This document shows positions 1-7,562 of a stretch of 64,000 bases of DNA, in pieces; positions within the stretch are counted from its first letter, which is position 1, and every line of letters starts with the position of its first letter. The DNA comes from Jeotgalibacillus aurantiacus (lineage in GTDB: Bacteria; Bacillota; Bacilli; Bacillales; Jeotgalibacillaceae). A program made the translations under genes and the position numbers. The notes beneath the pieces were generated by a model that ran no database searches, was not told the origin of the DNA, and worked only from the letters and a program-made list of their open reading frames with translations. The stretch is from assembly GCF_020595125.1 (NCBI RefSeq), contig NZ_JACNMS010000006.1, forward strand, positions 62,001 to 126,000, in the 5' to 3' direction.

Positions 1-432
1 TCGAACATTAAACAGTCCGCCAGCCATCATTCCAGCCACTTTACGCATCAGCTTAATATCCCACTCCAGCCCGTCCTGAAAGGCAAGCAGATCATTGCCG
101 TTAATAAAAACGCTCTCGCCTTCAAGATCCAGCACTGTAATCTTTTTACCCTGGTCTGCAACATAAAGACGACCCTGACCATTGGCCTTCATCAGCTGGG
201 CACCTTCTCCGCTGAGCGCCTTCTTAACAAACCGTCCAAGACCGTGCTCCATCATACCCTCACGCTCGAACTTGATGTTGCCTTCATAAGAAATCATCGA
301 ACCAGCCTTCGCCCAGACCTTGCCATTCAAATTAACCTCTAAAATCCTATCAGTCTCAAGCTCAAAAAAGTCCCGTGAACTCTCCTCCTGCTTTGTTTCC
401 TGCACAAATTCTTTAATGGAGTATTTAGACAT
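1..432 (-). CDS. AIM24 family protein (partial, C-terminus off left edge)
   Basis: The reading frame starts with ATG at 432 (MSKYSIKEFVQ...) behind a strong AGGAGGAATTT site and is still open at base 1, so only the first 144 residues are seen. Visible family features are the beta-rich stretch with GKVWAKAGSMISYEG, then LGRFVKKALSGEG and the later VFINGNDLLAF. These match the AIM24/DUF124 (TIGR00266) family, a beta-sandwich protein whose bacterial role is unclear. It is transcribed away from the resistance genes to its right, so the intergenic region 433-600 carries both promoters. Family assignment is confident; function is not known. Confidence 0.85.
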   Translation of the reverse strand, partial: MSKYSIKEFVQETKQEESSRDFFELETDRILEVNLNGKVWAKAGSMISYEGNIKFEREGMMEHGLGRFVKKALSGEGAQLMKANGQGRLYVADQGKKITVLDLEGESVFINGNDLLAFQDGLEWDIKLMRKVAGMMAGGLFNVR

Positions 433-493
433 GTTAAAATTCCTCCTTTGATTGGATAGTAGTTATACGGATATAGAAGGAGAAAGTTCCATC

Positions 494-536
494 AGTGTAG
501 AGTTGGGGACAGACCCTCAGACTCCAACTCTACACT
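494..536. repeat. GGGACAGACC-core hairpin repeat, copy 1
   Basis: A perfect 13-base inverted repeat, AGTGTAGAGTTGG (494-506) with CCAACTCTACACT (524-536), encloses a loop carrying GGACAGACC. The same arm (GTAGAGTTTGG) and loop (GGGACAG) recur at 2359-2389 and 3332-3377. There is no U run, so it need not be a terminator. It lies between the AIM24 gene and the resistance operon. Confidence 0.8.
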
Positions 537-539
537 CAG

Positions 540-568
540 ATGACAAAGCTCTAAAAATGGGGTATAGT
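540..568 (+). promoter_or_regulatory. Probable sigma-A promoter of the ABC-F leader
   Basis: ATGACA (540-545) resembles a -35 box, and TATAGT (563-568) resembles a -10 box, with a 17-base spacer. The leader peptide start codon at 601 follows about 30 bases later. This is consensus matching only. Confidence 0.5.
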
Positions 569-600
569 AATAGTTAACTTTAGTGATAGGAGGGTTATTA

Positions 601-648
601 ATGATGTATTCAGGTAGGCTACGACAGGATTCTTTGAACAATCAGTAA
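601..648 (+). CDS. 15-residue leader peptide of the ABC-F gene
   Basis: ATG at 601 follows a good TAGGAGGG site and encodes MMYSGRLRQDSLNNQ followed by TAA at 646. It stands 245 bases ahead of the ABC-F start with two terminator hairpins in between. That is the arrangement used by antibiotic-inducible ABC-F genes such as vmlR, where ribosome stalling on a leader ORF prevents premature termination. The coding of a regulatory peptide is inferred from position and the ribosome binding site, not from similarity. Confidence 0.6.
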   Translation: MMYSGRLRQDSLNNQ

Positions 649-681
649 TTTCATATGTTCAAAGGCTCTGTTTTCATAAGC

Positions 682-850
682 AGAGTAAACGGGAGTAGTC
701 TGCACATTTTTAATAATCTTCAACGGATCAGTTTTTACGTGGAGAAGGGCAGCTGTTGTCTGCCTTTCTTTTTGCGTTTAAAGGGAGGCGATTATTTGTC
801 GTACGCCCGTTTACTCTACCCCCGCAAACAGGCTTGTTGCGGGGTTTTTT
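682..850 (+). promoter_or_regulatory. Transcription attenuator leader of the ABC-F gene
   Basis: Two hairpins precede the gene. The first is AAGGGCAG/CTGCCTTT (745-767) followed by TTCTTTTT. The second is CCCCGCAA/TTGCGGGG (820-844) followed directly by six T. In addition AGAGTAAACGGG (682-693) is perfectly complementary over 12 bases to CCCGTTTACTCT (806-817), which abuts the second hairpin. The RNA can therefore fold in alternative ways. Together with the leader peptide at 601 this predicts ribosome-stalling-dependent antitermination. Confidence 0.65.
820..850 (+). terminator. Intrinsic terminator just upstream of the ABC-F gene
   Basis: The stem CCCCGCAA/TTGCGGGG has a nine-base loop (828-836) and is followed by TTTTTT (845-850). 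It sits 43 bases before the ABC-F start codon, so it acts as an attenuator rather than as the end of an upstream gene. Confidence 0.8.
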
Positions 851-892
851 ATGATTACATTCCTTTTAAATTCATCAAAAGGAAGTGTTATC

Positions 893-2362
893 ATGGAACG
901 TCTTGTTCTCGAATTAAATGATATTGAAGTCTCGTATTCAGATAAAACGGTTTTGAATGTGGATCAGTTGCGTATTCATCAGTTTGACCGGATTGGTATT
1001 GTCGGGACTAACGGCAGTGGTAAAAGTACGCTGTTAAAAGTGATCAATGGAGAGATCATGCCGGAAAAAGGAACGATTAATAGACAGATTGAATTCGGCT
1101 ATTTCAAACAAAAGGAAGCTCCTTCTCAAAATCATCAGCCGGATTATAAACTGCTCGGGCAGCTTAATGTTCCAGATCGTTCGACCCATCAGATGAGCGG
1201 GGGTGAGCAGACGAGGCTGAAGCTTGCACAGCTGTTCACGGATTATTATGAAGGATTGCTGATTGATGAACCAACCACTCATTTAGATGCGGCGGGGGTT
1301 GATTTTCTTGTTGAAGAGCTGACTTATTATTACGGTGCGCTCGTGCTCGTCAGTCACGATCGCTATGTACTGGATCGGCTCGTGACAAAAATCTGGGAGG
1401 TTCAGAATGGTCGTGTTAAGGAGTACACGGGGAATTATTCTGACTATCAGATGACAAAAAAGCTTGAGCAATCCCGGCAGCAGGAGCAGCATGAACGGTA
1501 TTTGAAAGAAAAGCAAAGATTGCTTGCAGCTGCTGAGGAGAAGATGAAGAAAGCCAGTAAGATCAATCAGGCAAACGAGTCGATGTCTAAACGGCAGGCC
1601 CGTGCAAAAGCGAATCGGATGTTCATGACCAAGCAAAAAGATACGAGTCAAAAATCTGTTGAAAAGGCAGCGAAAGCATTGGAGAAAAGAGTGGAGCAGC
1701 TTGAACAGGTTAAAGCGGTTCAGGAGGAAAAGGCGGTTCATTTTCCGCAGTCAGAAACCATCCAGCTTCACAACCGATTCCCTATTATGGCAGACAGGGT
1801 AACACTGAAAGCAGGTGATAAACTGCTGCTGGATGAAACGAGCTTTCAATTTCCTTTAGGTAAAACGATCGCCATAAATGGAACAAATGGTTGCGGGAAA
1901 TCAACACTGCTTCACTATATTTTAAAGCGAGGAAATGGATTGACGGTTTCGCCAAAAGCTGTGTTTGGTGTGTACCAGCAGCTTGGTTATCAGCTGGACG
2001 GGAATAAAACCGTGCTTGAACTGATGAAAAGGAACAGTGCGTATGATGAAGCGAAAATACGTGCTGTCTTACACGAAATGAAGTTCACAGGAAATGACCT
2101 CATCAAAAAAGTCGGTGAACTGAGTGGCGGTGAATCCATCAGACTCAAGCTTTGTGAACTGTTTCTTGGTTCCTACAACATCTTGATTCTGGACGAACCA
2201 ACCAACTTCCTGGATCTCAGCAGCATTCAGGCACTCGAAGCCTTCCTGAAATATTACGAAGGCACCGTCCTGCTCGTCAGCCACGACCGCGAATTCATCA
2301 AGAAGACAGCGGATGTGGTCTATGAAATAAAGGAAAAGAAGTTAGTGCAGACAAAAGGGTAG
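893..2362 (+). CDS. ABC-F type ribosomal protection protein (Vga/Msr/VmlR-like)
   Basis: This protein of 489 residues has two ABC ATPase domains on one chain and no membrane segment. Domain 1 has Walker A GTNGSGKST, signature MSGGEQTRLKLA and Walker B LLIDEPTTHLD. Domain 2 has GTNGCGKST, LSGGESIRLKL and ILILDEPTNFLD. A long charged linker (about residues 190-290) lies between them. Known members bind the ribosomal E site and displace macrolides, lincosamides, streptogramins A or pleuromutilins. An upstream in-frame ATG at 851 is possible, but ATG 893 has the AAGGAAG site. The attenuator upstream and the macrolide phosphotransferase downstream support a resistance role. The exact drug range cannot be read from the sequence. 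Confidence 0.85.
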   Translation: MERLVLELNDIEVSYSDKTVLNVDQLRIHQFDRIGIVGTNGSGKSTLLKVINGEIMPEKGTINRQIEFGYFKQKEAPSQNHQPDYKLLGQLNVPDRSTHQMSGGEQTRLKLAQLFTDYYEGLLIDEPTTHLDAAGVDFLVEELTYYYGALVLVSHDRYVLDRLVTKIWEVQNGRVKEYTGNYSDYQMTKKLEQSRQQEQHERYLKEKQRLLAAAEEKMKKASKINQANESMSKRQARAKANRMFMTKQKDTSQKSVEKAAKALEKRVEQLEQVKAVQEEKAVHFPQSETIQLHNRFPIMADRVTLKAGDKLLLDETSFQFPLGKTIAINGTNGCGKSTLLHYILKRGNGLTVSPKAVFGVYQQLGYQLDGNKTVLELMKRNSAYDEAKIRAVLHEMKFTGNDLIKKVGELSGGESIRLKLCELFLGSYNILILDEPTNFLDLSSIQALEAFLKYYEGTVLLVSHDREFIKKTADVVYEIKEKKLVQTKG

Positions 2363-2389
2363 AGTTTAGGGACAGACCCCAAACTCTAC
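2359..2389. repeat. GGGACAGACC-core hairpin repeat, copy 2
   Basis: GTAGAGTTT (2359-2367) pairs with AAACTCTAC (2381-2389) around the loop AGGGACAGACCCC. It overlaps the TAG stop codon of the ABC-F gene and shares arm and loop with the copies at 494 and 3332. Confidence 0.8.
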
Positions 2390-2423
2390 AAACTCTAAGG
2401 TAATAACAAGAGGAGGAGCAAAC

Positions 2424-3320
2424 ATGAATCCAATTGAAGTGATAAATTCAGCGAAAAAAGAAGGACTGGTTATTTCTGAAGAAGGTCTTAAAATCAATGA
2501 GTCGGGTGTGGATTTCAGGGTAGCTTCGGGAGTTGATCAGTCAGGTGAAAAGTGGATTTTGAGAATGCCGCGGCGAAAGGAGTCGATGAGGCATGCAGGG
2601 AAGGAAAAGTTGGGATTGGATACTTTATCAGGATTAGTGAGTTTTCAGGTTCCTAAGTGGTCAATTTTTACAGATCATCTGATTGCATATAAACAGCTTG
2701 ATGGTGTGCCGGCCGCAACAATTGATATGGAAAAGCAGGCTTATGTATGGGAACTCGATGAGCAGAATCCACCGGAGATTTTTTACGAGTCTCTTGGAAG
2801 AGTCATGGCGGACTTACATTCAGCGGATGTACGCATGTTTAAGCAAACCGGGGTGCCAATCATTCAAGCGCAGGATCTGAGAAGTTCCATGAAGATCAGA
2901 ATGGATAAGATAAATGAACAGTTCGAAATCCATCCTTCTTTATGGGAACGCTGGCAAGCATGGCTGTCGAATGAAAAACTTTGGCCAAGCCATACTGGCT
3001 TAAGACACGGCGATCTGCATCCCGGTCATATTTTAATAAATGCGCAGCATGCCGTAACCGGTTTAATTGACTGGACAGAAATGGCTGTTGATGATGTTTC
3101 AATCGACTTCACAGCACACTATCAGATTTTTGGCGAAAAGGGATTGGACAAACTCATTAACGCCTATGACAATGCAGGAGGCATCACCTGGTCAAAGATG
3201 AAGGAGCACATCAAAGAACTTCTCGCAGCCAGCCCGCTGACCGTAGCAGAATACGCAATTGTTTCTGGAATTCCTGAAATGAAAGAAATGGCTGAACAAA
3301 TGCTTAGTCAGGGTGAATAG
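2424..3320 (+). CDS. Macrolide 2'-phosphotransferase family protein (Mph)
   Basis: This 298-residue aminoglycoside/macrolide phosphotransferase-fold protein has the catalytic loop LRHGDLHPGHILIN (about residues 192-205) and the metal-binding segment GLIDWTEM (about 212-219). The N-terminal lobe contains WILRMPRR. Members phosphorylate the 2'-OH of the macrolide desosamine using a nucleoside triphosphate, usually GTP. It lies 61 bases after the ABC-F gene with its own AGGAGGAG site, so the two may act together against macrolides. The HGDLHPGH form and overall length fit the Mph group (for example YcbJ/MphK of Bacillus) better than aminoglycoside kinases. Substrate is inferred. Confidence 0.8.
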   Translation: MNPIEVINSAKKEGLVISEEGLKINESGVDFRVASGVDQSGEKWILRMPRRKESMRHAGKEKLGLDTLSGLVSFQVPKWSIFTDHLIAYKQLDGVPAATIDMEKQAYVWELDEQNPPEIFYESLGRVMADLHSADVRMFKQTGVPIIQAQDLRSSMKIRMDKINEQFEIHPSLWERWQAWLSNEKLWPSHTGLRHGDLHPGHILINAQHAVTGLIDWTEMAVDDVSIDFTAHYQIFGEKGLDKLINAYDNAGGITWSKMKEHIKELLAASPLTVAEYAIVSGIPEMKEMAEQMLSQGE

Positions 3321-3331
3321 AACTGTAGTAA

Positions 3332-3377
3332 AAGGGACAGAACCAAACTCTACCGTAGAGTTTGGGCTCTGTCCCTT
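3332..3377. repeat. GGGACAGACC-core hairpin repeat, copy 3 (terminator-like)
   Basis: AAGGGACAGAACCAAACTC is followed by the near-complement ending GGGCTCTGTCCCTT, meeting at CTACCGTAG, so almost the whole 46 bases can form one hairpin. It carries the same GTAGAGTTTGG and GGGACAG modules as the copies at 494 and 2359, but in a rearranged order. Confidence 0.75.
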
Positions 3378-3450
3378 ATCTCCACCTTTAAATATTCTTA
3401 TTGACGAATATTCTAATAGAGTTATATTTAACATTAAGAAGGTGATGTTG

Positions 3451-3774
3451 ATGTCGGATGCGAAGTATATGAGGGTGTTCCATGCAGTTGCGGATGAGAA
3501 GCGTTTTGAGATGTTGAAGCTTTTGCAGGGAGGGGCCAGGACGGTTGGTGAGATTGCTGATTCTCTTGGCTACCTTCAGCCTCAGACCTCCAAGCATTTG
3601 AAGGTTTTGCATCAGGCGGGACTGGTTCGCGTTCAGGCCGTTGCGAACAAACGGATTTACCATTTAGAGAAGGATGGATTTATCGTTTTGCAGAATTGGC
3701 TGTCGTCGTACATTCAACGGTGGGAGGACCAGCTTGACCGGCTGGATGCATACTTAAAAGAGGAGGAAGAATGA
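3451..3774 (+). CDS. ArsR family helix-turn-helix transcriptional regulator
   Basis: This 107-residue winged-helix repressor contains DEKRFEMLKLLQGG, then the recognition region LGYLQPQTSKHLKVLHQAGLV and the wing KRIYHLEKDG. No metal-binding CxC motif is visible, so it is probably not a metal sensor. ATG 3451 is preferred (GAAGGTGAT site); ATG 3445 and a longer frame from 3313 are also open, but the latter runs through the upstream hairpin. Its stop overlaps the start of the next gene (ATGATGA), so it is translationally coupled to an SRPBCC protein. This ArsR-AHSA1 pairing is common in Bacillales. Confidence 0.85.
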   Translation: MSDAKYMRVFHAVADEKRFEMLKLLQGGARTVGEIADSLGYLQPQTSKHLKVLHQAGLVRVQAVANKRIYHLEKDGFIVLQNWLSSYIQRWEDQLDRLDAYLKEEEE

Positions 3775-4262
3775 TGAACGTTCAAACAGAGGGGACTAAA
3801 TTAATTATCGAAAAAACATTTTCCGTTTCACAGGAAAGACTGTTTCAGGCTTTTTCAAACTCAGATCAGCTGGAGGCGTGGTGGGGTCCAAAGGGTTGGA
3901 AAACAGTGAATAAACGGTTTGAATTTGAAGAGGGTGGCTTCTGGCACTACTGCATGACGTGCGAAGATAAGAACCAGGGGGATTTTTACGGCATGGAGTC
4001 ATGGGGATTGGCAAAATTCAAGGAGATCCAGGCACCTGAACGTTTCTTATATGAAGATATGTTTTCTGATGAAGCAGGCAATGTGAATCCGGATATGCCG
4101 GGGATGGATATCGAAGTGGCGTTTGTACCGGTTGAAGGTGGCACAAAACTTGTAACCACAACATTCTTTGATTCCGTTGAATCCCTTGAGAAGTTGAGCG
4201 AAATGGGAATGGTTGAAGGATTCAGTTCGCAGATGGATCGGTTGGAGGAGTATTTGAAATAG
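3771..4262 (+). CDS. SRPBCC (AHSA1/START-like) domain protein
   Basis: This 163-residue protein contains the AHSA1 hallmark, FSVSQERLFQAFSNSDQLEAWW near the N-terminus, then GGFWHYCM and a C-terminal helix ending EGFSSQMDRLEEYLK. The fold is a helix-grip that binds hydrophobic ligands; no catalytic role is known for most members. It overlaps the ArsR gene by 4 bases, and the regulator probably controls the pair. A second in-frame ATG at 3774 is possible. Confidence 0.85.
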   Translation: MMNVQTEGTKLIIEKTFSVSQERLFQAFSNSDQLEAWWGPKGWKTVNKRFEFEEGGFWHYCMTCEDKNQGDFYGMESWGLAKFKEIQAPERFLYEDMFSDEAGNVNPDMPGMDIEVAFVPVEGGTKLVTTTFFDSVESLEKLSEMGMVEGFSSQMDRLEEYLK

Positions 4263-4288
4263 CAGGAAAATTAATCAATAGATAAACA

Positions 4289-4320
4289 AAAACAGCTCGG
4301 GTCATAAGAGCTGTTTTTTT
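4289..4320 (+). terminator. Intrinsic terminator after the ArsR-SRPBCC operon
   Basis: AACAGCTC (4291-4298) and GAGCTGTT (4308-4315) form a hairpin followed by a run of T. Confidence 0.85.
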
Positions 4321-4350
4321 ATTGAATATAAAGAGTTTTGATCGTAAAGT

Positions 4351-4389
4351 AGTAAAGTATTTATAACTTTATGTAAAAAATACTTTACT
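4351..4389. promoter_or_regulatory. Inverted-repeat operator upstream of the XRE gene
   Basis: AGTAAAGTATTT (4351-4362) and AAATACTTTACT (4378-4389) are perfect 12-base complements separated by 15 bases. Further TTTTACTT half-sites follow up to the start codon at 4433. This is the expected kind of site for autoregulation by the XRE protein that follows. Confidence 0.6.
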
Positions 4390-4432
4390 TTTGGTTTGGA
4401 ATATTTTACTTTTATAGTAAGAGGTGAAAAAA

Positions 4433-4663
4433 ATGGTGAAACACCAAGGGCAATTAAGTAATCAACTGTATGTTCTCAGGGCTCAAAAAAGACTGTCGCA
4501 GAAAGATGTGGCAACGATTGTGGGTGTTAGCCGCCAGACAATCATTTCAATCGAAGCGAATAAGTATAACCCGTCTTTGATTTTAGCGTTTAAGCTGGCG
4601 AATTTATTTGAAGTAGACATTCAGGACATATTCAGTTATTCAGAATTGGAGGAAGAAAAATGA
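4433..4663 (+). CDS. Small XRE family helix-turn-helix regulator
   Basis: This 76-residue single-domain Cro/CI-type protein carries KRLSQKDVATIVGVSRQTIISIEANKYNPS, the helix-turn-helix of the YgzD/YozG-like small regulators, then LANLFEVDIQDIF. Start ATG 4433 lies behind AGAGGTG; GTG 4424 is an alternative. It overlaps the next gene by 4 bases (ATGA), an arrangement typical of small XRE regulators that control a membrane protein gene. The inverted repeat at 4351-4389 is its likely binding site. Confidence 0.85.
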   Translation: MVKHQGQLSNQLYVLRAQKRLSQKDVATIVGVSRQTIISIEANKYNPSLILAFKLANLFEVDIQDIFSYSELEEEK

Positions 4664-4974
4664 GTGAGGTTTCAACGATTTTTAGTCAGATTCAAGAACA
4701 ATATTTAACCCTTCTTGTGTTTGCATCCATCATTCCAACGATGTATGCCATCGTGTTTTCAGGCAGGGAAAAAGATGAACGGGGACAGAAAATCACCAGC
4801 ACGGCTTACCAATTTACATACTTTTTCTGCCTTGCAGGGATCTTAATTTTGTTTGTAGCAAACAGAACAGTGGACCTGACCTTCGAGGACTTCAGGACTG
4901 GTCTGATTACCATTCTTCTGCTGGCGAATTTCTTTTTAGGAGCGACCATCTTTAGATTGAATATGAAATATTAA
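4660..4974 (+). CDS. Small membrane protein paired with the XRE regulator
   Basis: This 104-residue protein has about three hydrophobic segments (TLLVFASIIPTMYAIVF, FTYFFCLAGILILFVA, LITILLLANFFLGATIF). It has a short polar loop GREKDERGQKI after the first. I do not recognise a functional family; it resembles DUF2178-like membrane partners of small XRE regulators. Translation is coupled to the regulator by an ATGA overlap. Confidence 0.7.
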   Translation: MSEVSTIFSQIQEQYLTLLVFASIIPTMYAIVFSGREKDERGQKITSTAYQFTYFFCLAGILILFVANRTVDLTFEDFRTGLITILLLANFFLGATIFRLNMKY

Positions 4975-5108
4975 TATTTCAATAATCGGATTTGCTTTAG
5001 TCTGACACAAGTCCAAAAAGAATCGGTCAGATAGAGCGAGTCCAATCTGCAGATACAATAAAATCATCTTTTATTTATAAGAATTATTTTCAGGGGATGG
5101 GTTTTACA

Positions 5109-5537
5109 ATGAAATTAAAGCTGCTTTCAGTATTATTCACCTGTGTATTATTAAGCGGGTGTACGATTGGAGATCCAGAGAGTTATACTGTTCTTTTATT
5201 TGAAGGGGAAAGTGAAAGCTGGGATGCCACGATTGAATTTGTTGATACAAGTGAAGGAGATCGTCCTGAAGACTACCTCCGATTAAATTATAAAGAAGAA
5301 ACTCCTGAATCTGAGGTTGCGATGCAAATCAAAGATTCAGAAATCGCCGATGAATTTGTCTTAAAACATTCAGGTGATATGACCATCGAATTAAATCAAA
5401 CTAAGCTTTCGAAACTGATTGACCAAAAGAAAAATAAGGATGACTATGTCACAAAACCCATTGAATTGGTGCTGGATTGGAACGGTAGAAGTGAAACCAT
5501 ACAACTGACCTTTTCGACTTCTGTGAAGAGGGATTAG
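5109..5537 (+). CDS. Hypothetical lipoprotein
   Basis: The 142-residue product starts MKLKLLSVLFTCVLLSGC, a signal peptide with lipobox LSGC, so it should be lipidated and anchored outside the membrane. The mature part is acidic and probably beta-rich. ATG 5109 fits the AGGGGATGG site better than ATG 5097. I do not recognise the family. It stands alone between the XRE pair and the Nudix gene. Bases 5538-5701 hold nothing I can identify. Confidence 0.75.
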   Translation: MKLKLLSVLFTCVLLSGCTIGDPESYTVLLFEGESESWDATIEFVDTSEGDRPEDYLRLNYKEETPESEVAMQIKDSEIADEFVLKHSGDMTIELNQTKLSKLIDQKKNKDDYVTKPIELVLDWNGRSETIQLTFSTSVKRD

Positions 5538-5701
5538 ATGAGTGAAAGAGAATTTTGAGTTATTTGCTGAACACCCGTGAGTTTGAGAAGGAAGTGATGA
5601 AAAAACGGATCAATTCCAATATTTTTTACATCTTCTGTAACTTATTTTTCTGAAAAACGTCTACTCCACAACAAAACTAATGATGAATAGAGGTTGAGAG
5701 G

Positions 5702-6115
5702 ATGACGTACACACCACCAAAACATATTGTATCGGCAGCAACCATTGTGTTAAACGAGAGAAATGAATTACTTCTTATCAAAGGACCAAGAAGAGGATGG
5801 GAGATGCCAGGCGGTCAGGTTGAGGAAGGGGAGTCGCTTGAAGCGGCGGCGATCCGGGAGACATTTGAAGAGTCGGGAATCGAAGTGGAGATTACGAAGT
5901 TTTGCGGTGTGTTTCAGAATGTAACGCGCTCTGTTTGTAATACACTATTCTTAGCAAGACCGGTTGGTGGACAGCTGACAACGTCACCGGAAAGTCTGGA
6001 AACTGGGTTTTTTCCTGTTGAAAAGGCGCTGGAAATGGTGGATTATAAAAATTTCAGAAAGCGTATCGAATATTGTCTAGATGAAAGCAAACATCCATTT
6101 TATATTGATTTTTAA
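5702..6115 (+). CDS. NUDIX hydrolase
   Basis: This 137-residue protein carries a complete Nudix box GGQVEEGESLEAAAIRETF continuing EESGI (about residues 38-61). It hydrolyses a nucleoside diphosphate linked to another moiety; the substrate is not evident. The GGW-like EMPGGQVE entry is typical of the MutT/ADP-ribose pyrophosphatase-like small Nudix enzymes. It is a single gene with a GAGAGG site just before ATG. Confidence 0.85.
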   Translation: MTYTPPKHIVSAATIVLNERNELLLIKGPRRGWEMPGGQVEEGESLEAAAIRETFEESGIEVEITKFCGVFQNVTRSVCNTLFLARPVGGQLTTSPESLETGFFPVEKALEMVDYKNFRKRIEYCLDESKHPFYIDF

Positions 6116-6190
6116 ACGTACATATAGAGCCAAATAATCGAATTGGCACACGACATCCTATAAAATGAAACTATGTTTTGAATAAAAAAC

Positions 6191-6215
6191 GAACAGGGGA
6201 ACCGTCCCCCTGTTC
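6191..6215. repeat. GGGGAC-type hairpin repeat
   Basis: GAACAGGGG (6191-6199) pairs with CCCCTGTTC (6207-6215) around AACCGTC. The bottom strand reads GGGGGACGG, the same core as the repeats at 38489 and 40254. T-rich sequence follows, so it may also terminate transcription of the Nudix gene. Confidence 0.7.
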
Positions 6216-6232
6216 TTTCTTTTAGGATAGGA

Positions 6233-7330
6233 GTGTCTGCATTGAAACATCCAGTCATGATTATAGGTGCCGGATTGAGCGGATTGCGCACGGCGTCTTT
6301 GCTTTTAAAGGAAGGGATCGACTGCGTGGTGCTTGAGGCGCGCGATCGCGTTGGGGGAAGGGTGCTTACGGAAGAAGTAGATGGTGACTCTTTTGATCTT
6401 GGGCCGACCTGGTTTTGGCCGAATCATGAATCGATGATCGCCGGGCTTGTAAATGAGCTTGGTTTAAAAACATTTGATCAGCATGCAAAAGGAGCAATGG
6501 TGTTTGAAACTTCTGTTCATGAACCGGTTCAGTATCATGAGCTTCCTGCCCACGCAATAGAGCGTTCCGTTTGTTTCGCTGGTGGTGTGAAGACGTTGAT
6601 ATACGCTGTTTCAGAAACGATTCCACCAGACATCATCGAACTTGGAACACGGGTATCGGAAATCTGTGGTGAAGGGGATGCTGTAAAAGTGAGGGCTCTA
6701 TCCGCTGATGGTGCGGAAAAAGAGTACCGGGCAAGTGCCGTCATTATGGCGATCCCGCCACGTCTTGCTTTAAATCGGATTACCTTCACGCCAGATATCC
6801 CTGCCGACCTGAGGCATCAGTTAAACAGTCAGGCAACATGGATGGGCGGCCAGGCAAAGGTGATCGCTGTCTATGATCGTCCGTTCTGGCGTGAGCACGG
6901 GTTGTCGGGACACGGGGTGAGCTGGGCCGGCCCCATGCAGGAGATTCATGATGCTTCTCCGTATTCAGGTGAGAAAGGTGCAATCTTTGGCTTTTTTGGT
7001 CTGCCCGCACATCAGCGTTATGAGCTTGGGGAAGAGAGACTCCTCACCCTTGTAAAAGAACAGCTTGTGCGTTTATTTGGTGAACATGCAGTAGAGCCAA
7101 GTCATTTACTTTATCAGGACTGGTCACTCGAAAAATATTCCTCAACAGAAAAAGATGTCATTCCTCTGACTGAGTTTCCACCATATGGCCCGCTAAAAGC
7201 AGAGGGTGAATGGGAAAACAAGCTCTTCTTCGCAGGAACGGAAACATCATCAGAATTCGGTGGACATCTGGAAGGTGCGCTGAGATCGGCTGAGCGGGTG
7301 GTGGATGAGGTGAAGATTGTAACAAAATAA
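6233..7330 (+). CDS. Flavin monoamine oxidase family protein
   Basis: This 365-residue FAD enzyme has an N-terminal dinucleotide-binding motif IIGAGLSGLRTASLL, then EARDRVGGRV, and the C-terminal FAD-contact segment FFAGTETSSEFGGHLEGAL typical of amine oxidases. It would oxidise an amine (or a related substrate) with release of peroxide. GTG 6233 and TTG 6242 are both possible starts. At 365 residues it is short for the family (about 430-500), mainly through a compact substrate domain. It is not in an operon. Confidence 0.8.
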   Translation: MSALKHPVMIIGAGLSGLRTASLLLKEGIDCVVLEARDRVGGRVLTEEVDGDSFDLGPTWFWPNHESMIAGLVNELGLKTFDQHAKGAMVFETSVHEPVQYHELPAHAIERSVCFAGGVKTLIYAVSETIPPDIIELGTRVSEICGEGDAVKVRALSADGAEKEYRASAVIMAIPPRLALNRITFTPDIPADLRHQLNSQATWMGGQAKVIAVYDRPFWREHGLSGHGVSWAGPMQEIHDASPYSGEKGAIFGFFGLPAHQRYELGEERLLTLVKEQLVRLFGEHAVEPSHLLYQDWSLEKYSSTEKDVIPLTEFPPYGPLKAEGEWENKLFFAGTETSSEFGGHLEGALRSAERVVDEVKIVTK

Positions 7331-7396
7331 ATGGAATTTTACGTAATGACCTTTTACAGATAAAATAAATATTATAAATATATGAGGAGGTTCACT

Positions 7397-7558
7397 ATGG
7401 CGAAACTTGAGCGAGAGCTTTTAATAAAGTTGGCGAGTATGACTGGTGAAAGAGCAAAAATTGATGCAAAGACATTTGACTCTTATATCGTTTACAGGAA
7501 TAGTAAAGGTAAGATTGTAAGAGAATATCCAGATGGAAAAATTGAGTTGAAGGAATAG
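7397..7558 (+). CDS. Small protein upstream of the zeta-toxin-like kinase (possible antitoxin)
   Basis: The 53-residue product begins MAKLERELLIKLAS and ends with a compact beta motif YRNSKGKIVREYPDGKIEL. The start is ATG 7397 behind GAGGAGG. Only 4 bases separate its stop from the next gene, which carries a zeta-type kinase fold. Position and size suggest the antitoxin or regulator of a toxin-antitoxin pair. It is shorter than classical epsilon antitoxins and not similar to them, so this is inference. Confidence 0.65.
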   Translation: MAKLERELLIKLASMTGERAKIDAKTFDSYIVYRNSKGKIVREYPDGKIELKE

Positions 7559-7562
7559 TGTA

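Noticed and set aside
655-921. 88-residue plus-strand frame overlapping the ABC-F leader
   Set aside because: It spans the attenuator hairpins, has no ribosome binding site, and overlaps the ABC-F start out of frame.
1283-1741. 152-residue minus-strand frame inside the ABC-F gene
   Set aside because: It is the antisense shadow of the linker and domain 1, with no site or family resemblance.
4981-5060. Possible small relic array with repeated AGTCC/GGTCAG words
   Set aside because: Spacings are 11, 15 and 14 bases and do not follow the 21-base ruler.
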